20,006 bases of DNA from JBEKYD01 sp049509915 (GTDB lineage: Bacteria; Acidobacteriota; Terriglobia; Bryobacterales; Bryobacteraceae), in assembly GCA_049509915.1 (NCBI GenBank), contig JBEKZL010000134.1, forward strand, positions 1 to 20,006, given 5' to 3'. Made by a program: the position numbers and the translations under genes. Each line of letters starts with the position of its first letter. Within the stretch, counting starts at the first letter, position 1. Under the pieces are notes generated by a model, which saw nothing but the letters and a program-made list of their open reading frames with translations, made no database searches and had not been told where the DNA came from. This document shows, piece after piece, positions 1 to 7,418 of the stretch.

Positions 1-93
1 TATAACGGATGGGAAGATGAGCAGCGCTCTTTCGATTCCACCTGCCGCAAGTTTCACCGCTTCCTCACTCAATCTCAGCGCTGAGACCCGCAT
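1..93 (-). CDS. Possible partial gene or gene fragment at left edge, SDR-like tail
   Basis: An open minus-strand frame runs off the left edge. It can start at ATG (91-93) or at GTG (100-102), which has a CGGGGA-like ribosome site just upstream; an in-frame TAA lies at 127-129. The visible residues include LSEEAVKLAAGGIERALLIF, which resembles the C-terminal part of short-chain dehydrogenases, where a segment of the type 'speeaA..i.rgie....iifP' is common. If so, this is the interior of an SDR protein without its N-terminal Rossmann half, so a decayed fragment is more likely than an intact gene. The frame is short and the resemblance rests on memory of the family, so confidence is low. Confidence 0.28.
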   Translation of the reverse strand, partial: MRVSALRLSEEAVKLAAGGIERALLIFPSVI

Positions 94-346
94 CTTACCC
101 ACAGATTCCCCGGACGAACCAACAAATTAGACTCATCCACGCGCGCGTGTGAGGGGTTCAACATGAAGTACCGGGATGCTCCCGCGCTCCAACTGATGTG
201 AGCGGCGTTTCACAGGGCAAATTGCCCCTTGCGCCCATGGTAGGAAACGGGAAGCCGGCTTCCGGCCGGGTATCAATGGACCAGAAGCTGGGCGGCACCG
301 CGTCGTCGCGCGCGGACGCGCCCAAGGCCTGCATATCGCTGCTTCC
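94..346. other. Intergenic stretch with no supported gene
   Basis: Apart from the upstream part of the edge fragment, no convincing gene, RNA or repeat is seen here. A minus-strand frame of 83 codons (133-384) overlaps the end of the kinase-like gene, but its arginine- and proline-rich product resembles nothing and has no clear ribosome site, so it is not called. Confidence 0.5.
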
Positions 347-364
347 CCGCCCAAAACGGGGCGG
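347..364 (-). terminator. GC hairpin just after the kinase-like gene
   Basis: CCGCCC and GGGCGG form a 6-bp GC stem around a 6-base loop, 3 bases past the TAG of the minus-strand gene at 368-997. No run of T follows on the minus strand, so a rho-independent terminator is only possible. It may instead protect the 3' end of the efflux operon transcript. Confidence 0.25.
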
Positions 365-367
365 CCG

Positions 368-997
368 CTATCGCACCCGCTCACTCTCGAGTGCCGAGAC
401 TGAGTGGACGATCGTATCTACCACCATTTCATCGCCAAGCGTGCTGTTGATCATCAAGTGGAAGAAATGCCGCGCAGGCCATTCGACGTCGAAATACTTC
501 CGGATATATTCGGCGCGCTCGCGGTCCACATTCTCCGCCAGTTCCACGGCTTCGCTCTCGCTTTTCCCCCGGGCTCGCAGGCGCCCGACCTTTGACTCAA
601 ATGGCGCGTAGATGAAGACGTGCAGGGCGTCGGCGCGGTCCTGGAGATAGTAGGCCGAGCCGCGCCCCACGATGATGGCATTCCCCTGCGCCGCGGCGGT
701 TTGCACCACCCGCTGGGCCACTTGCCGGATACAATCGGCGTCCACCATTTTCAGCCGCGGAGCGTTCAGGCTGCCCTCAAAACTGCCGCGCATGAAGGAC
801 TTGAACAAACGATAGTGCAGCGAATCGCGCCGCTCCTCGTGCTCCGCAACAGTCCGCTTGGGGCAATCCATCACGCGCGCAATCTCGTCGGTGAGCGCCT
901 GATCCCAAAGTTTCCAGCCCAAACGGAGCGCCACTTTCTGTGCGATCTCTGCGCCGCCGCTTCCGTACTCACGTTCTATGGTTACCAGTCGTATCAT
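368..997 (-). CDS. Cytidylate-kinase-like family protein
   Basis: The 209-residue protein resembles the cytidylate kinase-like family (Pfam Cytidylate_kin2), small P-loop proteins related to CMP kinase and assumed to transfer phosphate to a nucleotide in the cytoplasm; the substrate of this branch is not established. Visible features are REYGSGG at residues 9-15, a modified nucleotide-binding loop; WKLWDQALTDEIAR at 28-41; IVGRG at 109-113; and an Arg-rich lid-like stretch DRERAEYIRKYF at 158-169. The start is supported by AGAGGGAG upstream of the ATG. It lies 63 bp past the stop of the DHA2 permease on the same strand, so it may be the last gene of that operon, but no functional tie is known. 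A truncated likely relative sits at 11881-12114. It is probably not the housekeeping cmk, which has a GPxGxGKS loop. Confidence 0.8.
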   Translation of the reverse strand: MIRLVTIEREYGSGGAEIAQKVALRLGWKLWDQALTDEIARVMDCPKRTVAEHEERRDSLHYRLFKSFMRGSFEGSLNAPRLKMVDADCIRQVAQRVVQTAAAQGNAIIVGRGSAYYLQDRADALHVFIYAPFESKVGRLRARGKSESEAVELAENVDRERAEYIRKYFDVEWPARHFFHLMINSTLGDEMVVDTIVHSVSALESERVR

Positions 998-1060
998 GGC
1001 TCCCTCTTTAACTCTACGCCTTCCGTCGCGCCCAAGCCATGAGAACCCGGACGCCAGGAT

Positions 1061-2665
1061 TTACCCCGCTGCCACCTCTCCGCCCGCTGCCGGATCGTTC
1101 TTGCGGACAATGAAAGCCAGAGCGAACATGACGGCGGCGCCGATGGACAGCACCATAAATGTGTCCAGGTACGACAATGTGGCGGCCTGAGCCTGCAGGC
1201 CTTGATAAACCCGGCCCACCGCTTGGACGCGCGCGTCGGGCGGAGTGGCGCCGGAGTGAGCGAGCTGCTGTGCAAGACCGGCCACCTGGTCGCGAAATGC
1301 CGGGTCGTAGCGCGTGGCGTGATAGGAGAGCACGGATTGGTGGAACTGCGCGCGCCTGGCGAGCAAGGTGGTCACCATCGAAGTTCCCACGCTGCTGCCG
1401 ATATTGCGCATGAAATTGATAATCCCAGCCACGTTGTTGCTCTTTTCGGATGGAATCCCGATGTATCCGGCCAGCGTGATCGGAACGAACAGATATCCCA
1501 TGCCGAAGGCTTGCGCCACTCGCAACCACGCCGCAGAGCGGAAGCTGATGAGCAGATCCAGCCGCTTAGTGGAAAGATACATCCCTACGGCCAATGCCAG
1601 CCAGCCGAACGCAATGATATATTTGGCTGGGTACCTGCTTGTAAGCTGACCGACGATGGGCATTTCAAAAAAGAGCACGACTCCGCTGGCAGACAGCACG
1701 AGCCCCGCGGTCTGGGCCGTGTAGCCCATCAGGGTCTGCAGGAACTGCGGCATCATCACCAGGCTGCTGAACAGCAGAACGCCCAGGACAAACATCATCA
1801 GGTTGGCCACCGCAAAGTTAAAACTCCGGAACAGCCGCACATCGACAATAGGCGCTTTCTGATGCCACTCCCACACAACCAGCGACACCAGGCAAACGCC
1901 CGCCACCACGGCCAGAGTGAGGATAAAATGGGAGCCGAACCAATCGTCTTCCTGCCCCTTGTCGAGCACTACCTGCAGGGCTCCCACGCCGAGGGTGAGC
2001 AGCGCGATTCCCACGTAATCCAAGCGCACGCCCGCGCCTCTCGCCAGCCGCAGATAAGGCGGGTCTTCTACCATGCGATACACCAGAAACATGGCGAGAA
2101 TTCCGACCGGCAGATTAATGTAAAAGATCCAGCGCCAGGAGTAGTTGTCCGTAATCCATCCTCCCAGCGTCGGTCCGATGGTTGGCGCCAGAATCGTCGT
2201 GATTCCATAAAGAGCGAATGCCATGCCGCGCTTCTGCGGTGGGAAGCTATCGGCTAAGATGGCTTGCGCCATGGGTTGGAGGCCGCCTCCGCCGGCCCCC
2301 TGCATCACACGGACAAGAATCAGGACGCCGAGCGTTGGAGCGATGCCGCAAAGCAGCGAACTGAGCGTAAACAGGGTGATGCACAGCATGAAGAAGCGCT
2401 TGCGCCCGAACAGGCCGGCCAGCCATCCGCTGATGGGAAGAACGATCGCGTTCGATACCAGATAGGACGTCAGCACCCAAGTGCTCTCGTCGTTGCTAGA
2501 GCCGAGGTTGCCGGCAATGTGCGGGAGGGCCACGTTGGCGATGCTGGTATCGAGCACCTCCATGAATGCAGCCATCGCCACTACGATGGCGATCACCCAG
2601 GGGTTGAACTGCGGCGTCCAAGGCGCGGGACGCGGGGAAACGTTTGTTGCGGGACTGCCGGCCAT
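1061..2665 (-). CDS. DHA2-family (EmrB/QacA) MFS drug exporter
   Basis: An inner-membrane proton-driven exporter of the 14-helix DHA2 family, expected to expel hydrophobic compounds together with the HlyD-type adaptor and TolC-type channel encoded just upstream. The protein shows the family's TM1 motif LDTSIANVALP, the loop 2-3 motif with GRKRFF, MQGAGGGGLQPMAQAILADS in TM4, and the TM5 motif GPTLGGWITDNYSWRWIFYI. Many further hydrophobic segments follow, ending in a charged tail. The frame is open up to 2782, but the extra 39 residues are Cys/Arg-rich and lie over the adaptor gene, so the ATG at 2665 (MAGSPATNVS) is preferred; it starts 10 bp after the adaptor stop. The ribosome site is weak, which suggests translational coupling. 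Substrate unknown. Confidence 0.9.
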   Translation of the reverse strand: MAGSPATNVSPRPAPWTPQFNPWVIAIVVAMAAFMEVLDTSIANVALPHIAGNLGSSNDESTWVLTSYLVSNAIVLPISGWLAGLFGRKRFFMLCITLFTLSSLLCGIAPTLGVLILVRVMQGAGGGGLQPMAQAILADSFPPQKRGMAFALYGITTILAPTIGPTLGGWITDNYSWRWIFYINLPVGILAMFLVYRMVEDPPYLRLARGAGVRLDYVGIALLTLGVGALQVVLDKGQEDDWFGSHFILTLAVVAGVCLVSLVVWEWHQKAPIVDVRLFRSFNFAVANLMMFVLGVLLFSSLVMMPQFLQTLMGYTAQTAGLVLSASGVVLFFEMPIVGQLTSRYPAKYIIAFGWLALAVGMYLSTKRLDLLISFRSAAWLRVAQAFGMGYLFVPITLAGYIGIPSEKSNNVAGIINFMRNIGSSVGTSMVTTLLARRAQFHQSVLSYHATRYDPAFRDQVAGLAQQLAHSGATPPDARVQAVGRVYQGLQAQAATLSYLDTFMVLSIGAAVMFALAFIVRKNDPAAGGEVAAG

Positions 2666-2675
2666 ATACCCAGAC

Positions 2676-3950
2676 TTACTGGTTTGTGTACACCTTAGGA
2701 TCGACCGACATTCCTGGCCGCAGCAGGTGGCCCTGGTTCTCGCCCGGCTCAAGATCGATACGGACCGGAATCCGCTGCACAACCTTGACGTAATTGCCCG
2801 TCGCGTTCTCCGGCGGCAGCAGGCTGAATCGCGACCCGCTGGCGCCTCCGATGCCTGTCACATGGCCGTGATATTCATGATCGTACGCATCCACGCTGAA
2901 CACCACCTTCTGGCCGGGCTTCATATGCTGTAATTGTGTCTCTTTGAAGTTCGCCGTGACCCAGATGTCGTCCAGCGGCACCAGCGCCATCAGGCTTTCA
3001 CCGGGCGACACGTTCTCGCCTGTCTCAGCAGTCTTCTTGCCGATGATTCCCGCGGCGGGAGCGCTGACGACCGTATAGCTAAGATTAAGCCTGGCTTGAT
3101 CGAGCAGGGCTCGCTGCTGCGCCACTTTCGCCGAGGCCGATTTCTCCCTTGCCCGGCTTTGGGAAACCTGTTGCGGCCGCGTCATGGCGGATTGAATCGC
3201 GGCGTCGGCTTGCGCGATCTTGGCTTCTGCCTGGCGAACCGCGGCTTCGGCGGCCGTGATATTTTGCCGCGCTTCGTTCACCGATGCCGTGCGCGCGTCG
3301 ATGGTAGCCTTGTCCGCCGCCGCGATCTGCACAGCCGTGTCGTATTGCTGCCGCGGGATCTCGTTCTTGTCGATGAGCTGGCGGTAACGCCCGACGTCGT
3401 CGGCGTCTTTCTTGTAAATCGCCTGCGCCTCCGCCACCTGAGCTTCCGCCGTGTCCAGGCGAGCCTGAGCCGCAGCGCGTTGCCGTTGCGCGGCGGTCAG
3501 CCCGGCGTCGGCATCGGCGCGCGACGAACGGGCCGTGTCCAGAGTGCTGGCAGTGTTCGTTGCGATGATCGGCACGTCGGTTCGCGAGCTGTCGAGAGCG
3601 GCTTCGGCATCCGCCAGATCCGCTTCAGCCTTGGCCACCGCAACCTGGTAATCCCGCGGATCGATCTTGACCAGAGGGTCTCCCGCTTTGACGAACTGCG
3701 CATCCTCCACCAACACCTCGGTCAACTGGCCGCTGATTCGCGCGCTGATGGCGTCGACGTGTCCATCGATCTGCGCGTCATCGGTGGATTCGTACTCGCC
3801 GAAGTACTTCACTAACCAGTATCCAGCCGCCGCCAATACGATCACGACGATCAACGCCACGGCAAAGCGGCCTCGGCGGCGTCTCGGAGACCTCCTGAGC
3901 CGGGCGGCGAGCGACTCGGTTTTTCCTTCGGATACAATTGGGTCCGCCAT
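2676..3950 (-). CDS. HlyD/EmrA-type periplasmic adaptor
   Basis: The 424-residue membrane-fusion protein should join the DHA2 permease to the outer-membrane channel. A basic N-terminal tail (RRSPRRRRGR) precedes a single membrane anchor at about residues 29-46. Then come an EmrA-like STDDAQIDGHVDAISARISG biotinyl-lipoyl half (about 54-75), a long Ala/Gln/Asp-rich coiled-coil hairpin (about 105-285), the second lipoyl half with SYTVVSAPAAGIIGKK, and a beta-barrel region ending in LLRPGMSV. Length and layout match EmrA/HlyD adaptors and differ from RND adaptors, which are lipid-anchored. Its ATG follows the TGA of the channel gene with no gap, and its TAA lies 10 bp before the permease start, so the three genes form one operon. 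Confidence 0.9.
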   Translation of the reverse strand: MADPIVSEGKTESLAARLRRSPRRRRGRFAVALIVVIVLAAAGYWLVKYFGEYESTDDAQIDGHVDAISARISGQLTEVLVEDAQFVKAGDPLVKIDPRDYQVAVAKAEADLADAEAALDSSRTDVPIIATNTASTLDTARSSRADADAGLTAAQRQRAAAQARLDTAEAQVAEAQAIYKKDADDVGRYRQLIDKNEIPRQQYDTAVQIAAADKATIDARTASVNEARQNITAAEAAVRQAEAKIAQADAAIQSAMTRPQQVSQSRAREKSASAKVAQQRALLDQARLNLSYTVVSAPAAGIIGKKTAETGENVSPGESLMALVPLDDIWVTANFKETQLQHMKPGQKVVFSVDAYDHEYHGHVTGIGGASGSRFSLLPPENATGNYVKVVQRIPVRIDLEPGENQGHLLRPGMSVDPKVYTNQ

Positions 3951-5387
3951 TCACTTCACCTCGATGAATTTTTTCACGCCCTGCTCGGTCAATCCCATGG
4001 CCTTGGCCAGCGACACTTTTGCGAGGTTGTGAGCGTACAGCGCCGAGATTAGATTGTCATTGGCAACGGCAACCGACCCCTGCGCCTGCACCACCTCGAT
4101 GTTGTCCGTCACACCGGATGCGAACCGGTCGCGAGCCTGCTCCAGGGTCTGGCTGGCCAGCCCCAGATTGTCGCGCGCCACGGCCACCTGATCCGCGGCG
4201 GATTCGAGATCGAGGAACGCGTTACGCACATCCACTTCGATCTGCGCGCCCTGGCTTGCCAGTTCGTCGGAGCGGTCTTTGAGTGCCGCCCTGGCTTTCT
4301 CGACGTCCGCGCGAATTCGGCCTCCGTCAAAAATATTGAATTTCAAAGCGCCGGTGACCACGAAAACGCCGTGCGAGTTCGTCAGCGACAGACCTGCGTC
4401 GCCATAGTAGCCGCTCACGTCGACCGTGGGATACCATTCGGCCTGGGCTGCTGCCAGCGCCTGTTGCGCGGCGTCCACCGTGCGTTTCGCGCTCAGGTAA
4501 TCGGGCCGTTGGGCCAATGCGGTTCGCAGCGCCTCATCCTGAGCGACCCCGCTAATCTTCGAGAAAGGCGCCGTGTCGGCTATCTGAAACACCTGGGCCG
4601 GCGCCAGTCCAATGATTCGGCCCAATGCCAATTTATCCTTTTCGAACCGATTCTGCTGCGCGAGCAGCGCCTGCTGCTCGGTCTTGAGCTGTACTTGCGC
4701 CCGTAGCACATCGATGCCCGCCGCCAACCCCGCCGTCTGTTGATCCGCAGCTCGTTGATACAGAGCCTGGTTCGTTTCCACCTGTGCTTTGATCGAATCG
4801 ACTCGCGAGGCGTCTGCGATGACGCCCAGGTAGGCGTTGGCGACGGCTTCGACCACCAGATCCCGCGACGCCTGAATGGAGAGTCTACTGGCTTCCTCGT
4901 CCGCCCGCGCCGCTTTGAGGTTCCGGCGCGCGCTCCAGTCGAGGACTTTGGCGGAAACATTCGCCTGCGCGGTCGTGTACGAAAACGGACCTGCGATTGG
5001 CCGGATGGACAAATAAGGGTTAGGCGGGACATTGAGTCCCACCGTCTTAAGGTTGAGCTGTTCGTCATTCTCGGCCAATGTCCCCGTCACCTGAGGAAGC
5101 ATGGCGGACAACGCTTGCATTCGTGCGGCCCTGGCTGTTTCGTTCGCCGTGTCGCTTTCGAGCAGCCCAAGGTTGAATTTCAGACCCCGCTCGATGGCGT
5201 CGAGCAGAGTCAAGGCCAACGGTGCCGGCGATACGACGCCAGGTGTACTTCCCTGGTAGGAACCAGATTGCTGACCGGCCAGCCCAGCCGCAACCACCAG
5301 GAACGCACCGATGGAGGTCCGTATGCACATGCCTGACAATCTATCGCAGAAGTCTCTCATCTGGCCGCCTGCCCATGATATATTCAT
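3951..5387 (-). CDS. TolC-family outer-membrane efflux channel
   Basis: An outer-membrane trimeric channel subunit, first gene of the DHA2 operon. The mature part has the duplicated OEP layout: two long Ala/Gln-rich helical stretches, including RAADQQTAGLAAGIDVLRAQ and QTLEQARDRFASGVTDNIEV, which are typical of TolC proteins. The signal peptide is MCIRTSIGAFLVVAAGLAG, which begins at internal Met20 (5330). The outermost ATG at 5387 has AGGA about 10 bases upstream, an internal ATG at 5360 has a GGCAGGCGG-like site, and Met20 has none clear; the true start is therefore uncertain among the three. There is no lipobox Cys, unlike the NodT-type channel at 5991-7418. An operator-like inverted repeat lies 21 bases upstream of the outer ATG. 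Confidence 0.88.
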   Translation of the reverse strand: MNISWAGGQMRDFCDRLSGMCIRTSIGAFLVVAAGLAGQQSGSYQGSTPGVVSPAPLALTLLDAIERGLKFNLGLLESDTANETARAARMQALSAMLPQVTGTLAENDEQLNLKTVGLNVPPNPYLSIRPIAGPFSYTTAQANVSAKVLDWSARRNLKAARADEEASRLSIQASRDLVVEAVANAYLGVIADASRVDSIKAQVETNQALYQRAADQQTAGLAAGIDVLRAQVQLKTEQQALLAQQNRFEKDKLALGRIIGLAPAQVFQIADTAPFSKISGVAQDEALRTALAQRPDYLSAKRTVDAAQQALAAAQAEWYPTVDVSGYYGDAGLSLTNSHGVFVVTGALKFNIFDGGRIRADVEKARAALKDRSDELASQGAQIEVDVRNAFLDLESAADQVAVARDNLGLASQTLEQARDRFASGVTDNIEVVQAQGSVAVANDNLISALYAHNLAKVSLAKAMGLTEQGVKKFIEVK

Positions 5388-5407
5388 CCCTGGATCGTCC
5401 TAATGCT

Positions 5408-5425
5408 GTTCGAATTGGTACGAAC
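5408..5425. promoter_or_regulatory. Operator-like inverted repeat upstream of the DHA2 operon
   Basis: GTTCG and CGAAC form a perfect 5-bp inverted repeat with an 8-base centre, 21 bases ahead of the outermost start of the TolC-type gene. Its size and place suit a dimeric repressor such as a TetR-family protein that controls many such pumps, but no such regulator gene is in the window and no clear -35/-10 pair was found here. The arms are short, so chance is possible. Confidence 0.35.
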
Positions 5426-5535
5426 GATGCAGTTGTCGCGAGGGACAGCTAGAGGGCTTGGCTTCCCAGGATTGACCCTAGGCCATGCTGAAGCAGTTGT
5501 TTATGCATAAACCCTAACCTCCCCAAAACGGTTAG
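5426..5535. other. Palindrome-bearing intergenic stretch between two gene blocks
   Basis: No gene is supported here. It holds a perfect 14-base palindrome, GTTTATGCATAAAC, at 5499-5512. Directly after it is a 7-bp inverted repeat, CCTAACC (5513-5519) and GGTTAGG (5530-5536), around a 10-base loop. Its second arm contains the TAG stop that cuts off the toxin remnant. The stretch is AT-richer than the genes around it. It may be an old regulatory region of the toxin-antitoxin pair, or the scar of a mobile insertion. Confidence 0.4.
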
Positions 5536-5717
5536 GCACCCAGCGGTATTGAGGTTCGCGTCCAGGCGAAGGGTGAATATCGCGTCTTCTATGCGCCAGG
5601 TTCGAAGACGCCGTCTATGTGTTGCATGTTTTTGCCAAGAAGGCCCGGAAGGCGTCGTCGCTTGATATCGGGTTAGGGAAGAGGCGCTACTCTGAATTAT
5701 TGAAAAGGCGGAAATAA
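5536..5717 (+). pseudogene. Decayed HigB/Gp49-type toxin gene
   Basis: Two frames together give a truncated RelE/HigB-superfamily toxin, an mRNA-cutting ribosome-dependent nuclease in intact relatives. From 5542 one frame reads SGIEVRVQAKGEYRVFYAP. From 5601 a different frame reads FEDAVYVLHVFAKKARKASS and ends LGKRRYSELLKRRK with TAA at 5715-5717. Intact relatives have 'EiRv...g.yRvlYvakFeeavyvLhaFeKKt.kt...di..ar.R', so one base appears lost, or two gained, near 5599-5600. Upstream the first frame is closed by TAG at 5533-5535, and no start or N-terminal third is seen. The stop overlaps the antitoxin ATG by one base (TAATG), the usual toxin-first arrangement. Confidence 0.7.
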
Positions 5718-6103
5718 TGCGAGGGATAAGGGGAAACGAAAATGTTTTCGTGGACTGCGGATTCCCGCCCGCCGAAGTGGAAACCCTCCGTATCCGCGCT
5801 AAGTTGATGATGGCCCTGACTGGCTATCTCCAGGAGCGGAAGATCACCCAAGCTCGCGCGGCTAAAGTCATGGGTGTATCCCAGCCGCGGATCTCGCACT
5901 TAGTGCGCGGCAAGATCGGACTATTCGCAATCGACACACCGGTGAACATGGTGGCCGCCGCCGGTCTGGTTTGCAGCCGTCAGTCTCGCCCTACCCCCAT
6001 CCCCCACCCAGCGCCCGATACAGATCCACGAACGCCAGCAATTCCTGCAGCCTCAACTGGGCCAGGGCCAGTTGTCCCTGGAACAGGTCGCGCTCGGCGC
6101 TGA
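5717..6103 (+). CDS. HigA-type antitoxin with a foreign C-terminal extension
   Basis: A helix-turn-helix protein of the HigA/XRE type that would bind its own promoter and neutralise the toxin. Residues 20-84 fit the family well: LRIRAKLMMALTGYLQERK, then the HTH QARAAKVMGVSQPRISHLVR at about 45-64, then GKIGLFAIDTPVNMVAAAGL. Relatives usually end about 8-12 residues after that last motif. Here the frame continues from about 5969 for 44 Pro/Arg-rich residues and overlaps the 3' end of the convergent NodT-type gene by 113 bases. None of the three frames gives a normal ending, which points to a junction created by deletion or recombination near 5968-5990 rather than a simple frameshift. With its toxin broken, this may be a relic or a free-standing regulator. 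Confidence 0.6.
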   Translation: MRGIRGNENVFVDCGFPPAEVETLRIRAKLMMALTGYLQERKITQARAAKVMGVSQPRISHLVRGKIGLFAIDTPVNMVAAAGLVCSRQSRPTPIPHPAPDTDPRTPAIPAASTGPGPVVPGTGRARR

Positions 6104-7418
6104 GCACCTGCAGATAACTGTCGGCGCCGCGCTGGTAGCGCAGGGTCGAAAGGCGCGTGGTCTCGGTAAGCGCCTGCACCAGGTGGTCCTCCTGGCCGCG
6201 CTGCTGGCGCGTGCGGTCGTAGCGGATCAGCGCATCCGACACTTCGCGGAATCCATTGTAGATTGCCTTTTGATAGGCGATGAGCATCTCGCGTTTCTGC
6301 GCTTCGGAAAGGCGCACGGCCACGCGAACCGCCCCGGCGGTGAAGATGGGCAGGAGCACGTCGGGAGTCGCGGTCCAATATCTGGCAGGGCCGGTGAACA
6401 ACTGGGTGAGCGCACGGCTCTGCCCGCCCAGAAGGCCGGTGAGCGTGATCTGCGGAAAGTAGTACGCCTTTGCCACGCCGATCTGGGCATTGGCGGAAAT
6501 CAGATTCTGCTCGGCGGCGCGAATGTCCGGCCGGCGGTCGATCAGCGAAGACGGCATCCCGGCCGGAAGTTCGGGGGGCAGGACGAAACTCTCGATCGGC
6601 TTGCCCCGCGCGATATCGCCGGGCAGGTTTCCCACCAGCAGGTTCAAGGCGTTTTCCGCCTGTCCGATGTCGCTCTCCACGCTCGCCATCCGTACCCCGG
6701 CGAGATAGAGAAACTGTTCCGCCTGGTGGACATCGAGGCCGGTGGCGGCGCCGTGGTCGTGGCGCAGAGTAATCAATTTCAGGTTGCGGTCGGCGATGTC
6801 GCGCGTGTTGCGGGCGATCTCCAGTTCCCAATCGCGCTCGCGCAGGGTGAAGTAGTTGCCGGCCACGTCGCCGATAAGCGACACGGTGACGCCGCGCCGG
6901 GCTTCTTCGGTACCCAGGTATTGGGCGCGCGCGGATTCTTTCAACCGGCGGATGCGGCCCCAGAGATCCAGTTCCCAGGAGAGCGCCAGGCCGGTCTGTG
7001 TATAGCTGACGTTGGTCTGCGGCGAGCCCGCGCCTTCCACGGTCGTGCCGATGGAGGAGTATCTCACGGCGCCCCCCTGTTCGTCGGCATAGACGAATGG
7101 AAACTGGCTGGCGCCGGCGATGCGATAGCGGGCGCGGGCTTCCTCCACCCGTTCGGTAGCCATGGCGAGGTCGAAGTTGTGCGCCAGCGCGGCGGCGATG
7201 AGTTGTTTCAAAGCCTCGTCGGGGAAAAGATCCGGCCAATTGGTATCGGCCAGCGATGTCTGGCTTGGCGCCGCCGCGCCGCGGTATTTGGGGGGCGCCG
7301 TCACCGAAGGCCGTTTGTAATTGGGACCGACGGTGCAGGCGGAGAAAAGCAGGGCCAGCATGCAGAGGAGAACCCGCGCGGACCGGGGGGTCCGCCCTAC
7401 CAATTGCGCGGTTCTCAT
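5991..7418 (-). CDS. NodT-family outer-membrane efflux lipoprotein (RND channel)
   Basis: The 475-residue outer-membrane channel of an RND pump. The N-terminus carries a lipoprotein signal with lipobox LFSAC (Cys28), followed by TVGPNYKRPSV, a hallmark of the OprM/NodT group. The body has two OEP repeats with the usual W-E-LDLWGRIRR segment (about residues 150-160) and GADSYLQVLSAERDLFQGQL near the C-terminus. Length is normal for the family. It is the last gene of the adaptor-permease-channel operon; its ATG overlaps the permease stop by 4 bases (ATGA), so the two are probably translationally coupled. The TAG end lies under the read-through tail of the convergent antitoxin gene. Confidence 0.93.
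   Translation of the reverse strand: MRTAQLVGRTPRSARVLLCMLALLFSACTVGPNYKRPSVTAPPKYRGAAAPSQTSLADTNWPDLFPDEALKQLIAAALAHNFDLAMATERVEEARARYRIAGASQFPFVYADEQGGAVRYSSIGTTVEGAGSPQTNVSYTQTGLALSWELDLWGRIRRLKESARAQYLGTEEARRGVTVSLIGDVAGNYFTLRERDWELEIARNTRDIADRNLKLITLRHDHGAATGLDVHQAEQFLYLAGVRMASVESDIGQAENALNLLVGNLPGDIARGKPIESFVLPPELPAGMPSSLIDRRPDIRAAEQNLISANAQIGVAKAYYFPQITLTGLLGGQSRALTQLFTGPARYWTATPDVLLPIFTAGAVRVAVRLSEAQKREMLIAYQKAIYNGFREVSDALIRYDRTRQQRGQEDHLVQALTETTRLSTLRYQRGADSYLQVLSAERDLFQGQLALAQLRLQELLAFVDLYRALGGGWG

Noticed and set aside
133..384. Minus-strand frame of 83 codons beyond the kinase-like gene
   Set aside because: Overlaps the gene end, has no family resemblance and no clear ribosome site.
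2666..2782. Longer N-terminus for the DHA2 permease from the ATG at 2782
   Set aside because: The added 39 residues are Cys/Arg-rich, lie entirely over the adaptor's coding end and are absent from the family.
5511..5519. Telomere-like ACCCTAACC string
   Set aside because: Single short occurrence in bacterial DNA; better explained as an arm of the local inverted repeat.
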